This document shows, in pieces, positions 59,695-64,000 of a stretch of DNA of 64,000 nucleotides (the first letter of the stretch is position 1; every line of letters starts with the position of its first letter). The position numbers and the translations under genes are program-made. Location: assembly GCA_030248295.1 (NCBI GenBank), contig JASANH010000220.1:248001-312000 (forward strand), read 5' to 3'. Below the pieces are notes generated by a model, which was not told the origin of the DNA, did not search any database, and was given only the letters and a program-made list of their open reading frames with translations. This DNA comes from Mesodorylaimus sp. YZB2_4. Taxonomy: Eukaryota > Nematoda > Enoplea > Dorylaimida > Dorylaimidae.

Positions 59695-60775
59695 ATGGAC
59701 GATGAGCTGAATGGCACGTTACAGTCAGAGTCGATGATCGTATGGTGCGAGCGCCTGCGGAGGAAAGGGATCCAAGGCATCATGGAGGATTACAATACGA
59801 TCAAGGCGGAACCATTGGTTGGAACGACGACGGCGTACGAACAGAACCCGACGCTGAACCGATACAACAACATCCCGCTGCTAGACGGCACCCGGGTCAT
59901 CCTCAAGGACGGTCTCCCTCAACAGTACATCCACGCAAGCTACGTCGACGGCTACAATCGAACCAACGCGTACATCATCTCGCAGGTAAGAGGACGTGGG
60001 CTCAGAGATGGGGTCCCTCTTGGCTATGGCAATGTATAGGTGGGGGCCCTCCTGGTCTTGGGATGACTACAGAGTACGTTGCAGGCACCTGTTCAAGCTG
60101 CTATCGTCGACTACTGGCGGATGGTGTGGCAAGAGCGGATCACGTTGATCGTGTGCCTGACGTCTTTGAAGGAACGCGGCACCCCGAAAGCCGACATCTT
60201 CTTCCCTCCCGAGACAGCAAGGCCGTTCCGAGCGGGGCCGTTTCGTGTGGTTGCTGAGTCGATCACCCCGGTGCCTGGATATCGCCGAGTCTCGTTGATC
60301 CATCTTCGACTGAGCTGCTGGTTCGCAAAGAGAGGAGAGCCTAAGCGTCTGGTCATCATGATCTACTTCGGAGAGTGGCCCGATACTGCTGTAAGTGTCT
60401 TCCCAGCGGGTACTGGCCCATATTACGGCTGTTCGGTTGCAGGTGCCAAAGGACGCGGTTCAATTCCTTAAGTTCGTACAGCTGGTCAAAGTGTTCGAGA
60501 CCTGGACCGCGGAACGTGCTCCACCAGGTGATCGTCCTCCAGCCTTGGTTCACTGCAGTGCGGGCGTTGGTCGTTCAGCGACGTTGCTAGCTTGCCGAAT
60601 CGCCTTGGACGAACTCGAGGCCACTTCACGGATCGACGTGCCAGGTGTGGTGCGAAGGTTGCGTCGTCAGCGAGCCCTCGCCGTCCAGAACGCTCTCCAA
60701 TTCATCTTCATCAGCCAGTTGATCGGCGAATTTATTCGTCAGCAATACGCTAAGGCTTGGCGATCGATAATGTGA
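59695..60775 (+). CDS. Single-domain protein tyrosine phosphatase
   Basis: Classical PTP domain with little else. Exons 59695-59985, 60085-60390 and 60443-60775 give 930 bases (309 residues). Motifs in order: TLNRYNNIPLLDGTRV (pTyr-loop region), YIHASYVDGYNRTNAYIISQ (substrate-site region), DYWRMVWQERITLIVCLTSL, the WPD loop as EWPDTAVP (usual form WPDHGVP; the general-acid Asp is kept), the P-loop HCSAGVGRSAT with catalytic Cys and Arg, and the Q-loop QRALAVQNALQFIF. No transmembrane or targeting segment is seen, so it is cytosolic. At about 300 residues with catalytic residues intact it is probably active. Small single-domain PTPs of this type are greatly expanded in nematodes. Confidence 0.93.
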
Positions 60776-61539
60776 TCCGTGATCCTGTTGTGTTCGTTCG
60801 ATCAGAGTGAACGTGAGATGGTGACTCGCTGTCGTGCTGGTTGGATTGTGGCTTGGGCTGACGTATGCAGAGGAAAAGAGACTTCGGCTCATGACTTGCA
60901 GTTATTAGGTTAGACATCTGCCTCTTATTTACCATGCGAGTGTTCCAATCCAGGCCAGGTGAATCATTTGCTCATGTGTCCATTCGCTGATCAGAGCGAA
61001 CGCAGGGGCGTTAAGCAAGCACAAATCGAGCCAAAGGCTGAAGAAAGAAACTGTAGTCAGGAATGTCGCGGTCGAAAATCTGACTTTGACCGACAGGATG
61101 ATTCCCGTGTTTTACTGCTAGATGACTCGGAAGTACGCCGAATTCCTGTAGAGCTCTACTGGCAATCTATACTCTGCATGGAGCCAGCAGCAAGGAGCCT
61201 CTCAACTCAGGACGATGTTTCAGCCATGGACTATGTCGGAAGACTTGCTTGGTTGGCTGCCTTGGGTTTTTGGCCTGGTGCGAAAGCTCCACAAGTCACT
61301 CCGTCCAGTGATACGGACCCAGTCGTATTATCTACATTCCTACCCTGCACTGTACATTTGCAGCACACAGTACCCCCGGTTCATGGATAGAGCATACGTT
61401 TGGTACAAGTCCACAAATATCGTTTGTTATGCTGCTAACAGCACGCTTGAAAAAACTTTTGTGGGTTGCGCGCGTACCGCCCCAGGTTCCAACCCCCCCC
61501 CCCCCCCGCTTTGCCTATAGCCATTTATCAAAGCAGGCT
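60776..61539. other. Intergenic, nothing firm
   Basis: Open frame 60959-61390 is unrecognised. Poly-C tract at 61493-61507. Confidence 0.45.
61493..61507. repeat. Poly-C tract (15)
   Basis: Uninterrupted C run, directly left of a SINE copy. Confidence 0.95.
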
Positions 61540-61855
61540 CCCTCTGACGACCCCACTAGGAGCACGCCTACGCCGAGGGCATCCTGTGCCAGATACTGCG
61601 GGAGAAGGAAGGGTCCTTCCCGAATGGTGTTCCAAGACCAGTTTCCTGATTTTCTAATCGTTCGGCGTCCGCCACTTAACGGTACCGGGTGAGTCGCCCA
61701 GAGCCAGGTGTGCGGACTTGCTGAATCACCTTTGGAAGACCTGTGCCATCTCTGTCAATGAGATCGGGCTTTATAAACTGCCATCCTCGGCCGCCATGCA
61801 ACTGCGGCCTCCCAGTCAGGGTTGCTGGACCAAGCAATGCGGGAAGCATTCTTGC
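61540..61855 (-). repeat. Second tRNA-derived SINE family, copy 2
   Basis: Shares with 49560-49905, in order, AGACCAGTTTCCTGATTTTC, then GTGAGTCGCCCAGAGCCA, then GGGTTGCTGG.C.AAGCAATG. The tRNA-like head at the right end is more decayed than in copy 1. Confidence 0.6.
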
Positions 61856-64000
61856 GTACTTGCGTCGTGTCACAGTGCTCCATTAGGAGCTGACAAGTGT
61901 AGCTGCCCAGCAATCAGTCAGCGACTAGCATACTGCAGGCAATGGTATTCAATCGATTGCTCAAAACTGAACACCGAAACCTATCTGAGAAATTGAACAC
62001 GACGAGTGTAACCTGGGGTGGGAACTGCGAGGTCACACTTCTTTTAAAGAAGGGTAGTGGTGTTATAGGCGTGGACATAAATACTTGTCTGCACCTACGG
62101 GTTCACTGGTTCAGGGAACCGGGCTGCCTCTCCTCAGTGGCAAACAGTAGAGGAAGTGAGGAGGGCTGTCCCTGATGATATCACGTCCTGAGTAAGGACA
62201 GAGAGTAGAGCGAGATCAATGACTTCGTGTGACTGATTTGGTTTGCAGGCATCAGTCGAGGACTGGCCTTGAGTTCCTGGTCTGGACTGCTCTCTGAAAA
62301 AGAGTACTTTGGCCGGGTCCGTCAGAACCTCGCTTATGGCCGACGCGTGCCTCCGCTCCCCTAATGGAAAATCTAAACGGGCCTTGTAGTGGGCTGGAAA
62401 AAAACTCAATACGAGGAGCCGTGGACTATGTATGCTCGTTCCTGTTAGCTTGAACCTTCCTCTGGCAAGTCTTGGTTTACCCTAGGATGAGCCAAGGGTT
62501 TCTCCAGACCCGATCCTCAGACAGGCGGGCCTGGATGAGCTGGTGACCACACGCATGCAATCTCCATATTTAGCAAAACCGAGCTGGATTTTCTACTGTA
62601 TTCATCATAGCCATGCCAGCTTTGCTATTCGACTACCCCGTCCTCCGAACTTTAGGGCAGCTGCATCTGGCACTGCTGCTCTCTTCGTCTGTCGCCACTC
62701 GCACACAACCGTCACCGTGCTTTGGCGGCGCAGTTGACGGACCACCAAGGAACTGCGGAGATAGCCGCTGTCGTCTGAACTGAAACCTATCATTTTTGGT
62801 CACGAGGAGAGCGAGCAAACATCGAAGGGTTGGGGACACGAAGCAGAGAGGAAGCACAGGATTATAATTGAGATAATGGGCAAAGGCGACAAACATGCGA
62901 CGTAGATTTGAAAATGATCGCGTGTTCGGATGCAGTACATATTTAGATATCCTCTGACTGGAACATGACCGGATGACTCGATGTTGGCTCGAAAGGAGCG
63001 ACAACTCGGCCAAGCCAACTTTGACCATCAGTCCAATTACGAGTTCACACTGGCAACACGATTCTAGCCGCTGCTGCTGCTTTGAAGGTGTTGGTCCTTC
63101 GGGAAGGGTGACTGCCAAACATAGCTACCAGCCAAATAACATTCGTGTCTATACGTGAGTACCGGGGGGGGGGGGGCCAAGTCACTGGCGAGCAGCCGCT
63201 GTTTCACCATTATTTTAGCAGCTGCTGTTTTGCTGAATAACAAATTTCAAATATGCTATTTTCAGCTGTGTTGATGAGTGTACGCCTGTTCGAAAAGAAA
63301 GCTGACTAACTGGCTCTCCGACGTCGCTGCTTTTATGTTGGCTAATCTACAATGCAAACATATACAGACAGGGGAAGTTGGGGTCATTTGAAAATTGACT
63401 TACTCCTAAAATCAGCTAAGCCTCAATTTGAGTTTGTTTTGTTTTTTTTTCTGTTTTTGCCATTAAAAGTAAGATCACAAGTCAAAATTTTGAATTTGGC
63501 GCGAGTTTTAGGTGCCTATGCCAATGTAATCGTGATTTTGTAGCGTGATGTGCGCGAGAGGACGGGGCGAGGGCGAGGAGGAGTGGAGCGGCGCCAGCTG
63601 CAGTCGTGGCGACGTCTGTTGATTGCATTGCGGTTGGTTTGCAGCAGTATGGCGTGACGGAGTGTACGTGGGTGGCGGGGCCGTTCTGTTTTCTATCGAA
63701 TTTGAGAACTTCGAGGCCAGTTTGAGTGGGCGTGCCGTTTTCGTATGTTGATGCGGTGCGGGTTTTCTAAATCGTGTTCGACTTGCTCACGGAAAGTTGG
63801 TGTCCTGTTGGCCGCCTTCAACCATCCAGTGGGTGGTTGAAGCGGATTTTCCTTGTTTTCGACGAGGTCTACATGGCTCATATGGCAGACTGACGTGAGC
63901 ATAAATTACCCGGTATACACCTCTGTAGCTTTGGCGTTCCGTCTTGAAGGGTTTGCCTTGTACCGCTGCTCATTTTGCCATTCCCTGCCCAGGGCTTCTG
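61856..64000. other. Right end of window, no gene recognised
   Basis: The minus-strand frame 62633-63118 (161 codons) has no family resemblance. A poly-G tract lies at 63164-63176. GC-rich sequence with GGCGAGG repeats from 63550 could be the edge of a promoter. Confidence 0.45.
63164..63176. repeat. Poly-G tract (13)
   Basis: Uninterrupted G run in apparently non-coding DNA. Confidence 0.95.

Noticed and set aside
1-64000. CRISPR array, prokaryotic operon, prophage or plasmid origin
   Set aside because: The window is intron-rich animal DNA. No spaced direct repeats or bacterial gene organisation were found.

Overview
This is a eukaryotic nuclear window. Real exons are read through GT-AG introns that are mostly 51-65 bases long, on both strands. 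The gene set is animal: a PDZ polarity scaffold, a K-Cl cotransporter, a PAR-type bZIP factor, a secreted VLK-type kinase, tandem C-type lectin domains and a mitochondrial ribosomal protein. A nematode is the best guess, not a certainty. Support comes from the tiny introns with TTTCAG/TTTTAG acceptors, a decayed stretch of GCCTAA (the nematode telomere unit TTAGGC on the other strand), poly-G/C tracts, a small single-domain tyrosine phosphatase, and a possible trans-splice acceptor just before the KCC start codon.

Layout. 1-14410 (minus): a PATJ/MPDZ-like scaffold with an N-terminal L27 domain and at least five PDZ domains, running off the left edge. A small TMEM216/TMEM17-like membrane protein gene lies on the same strand inside one of its introns. 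15254-20852 (minus): a TYW5-like JmjC dioxygenase whose reading frame continues without a stop into a long tail carrying an eIF4E-binding-like segment. Its introns hold a complete 381-base hAT-type MITE and a CCGAA-rich foldback element. 22815-28230 (plus): a complete KCC-type SLC12 cotransporter. 28640-30367: a small unidentified minus-strand fragment and a broken two-HMG-box gene, with a strong hairpin between them. 31569-32279 (plus): an unknown single-pass, lysine-rich membrane protein. 33626-35054 (minus): a secreted or surface protein with two C-type lectin-like domains. 37407-40292 (minus): a PAR bZIP transcription factor. 44328-47308: mitochondrial uS12 and a purple acid phosphatase, head to head. 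48021-48896 (minus): a threonine-rich type II membrane protein. 51037-53142 (minus): a complete PKDCC/VLK kinase. 56246-58558 (plus): an SLC46-like MFS transporter. 59695-60775 (plus): a single-domain protein tyrosine phosphatase.

The remaining DNA holds at least two tRNA-derived SINE-like families, a MITE, a foldback element and homopolymer C/G tracts of 13-15 bases. No operon-like pathway links the genes. Several genes share extracellular, secretory or membrane roles, but that may be chance. The most interesting item is the in-frame JmjC plus eIF4E-binding-like fusion.

Exon borders were placed by hand from splice consensus, reading phase and family similarity. Where a model is complete, its coding length divides by three.
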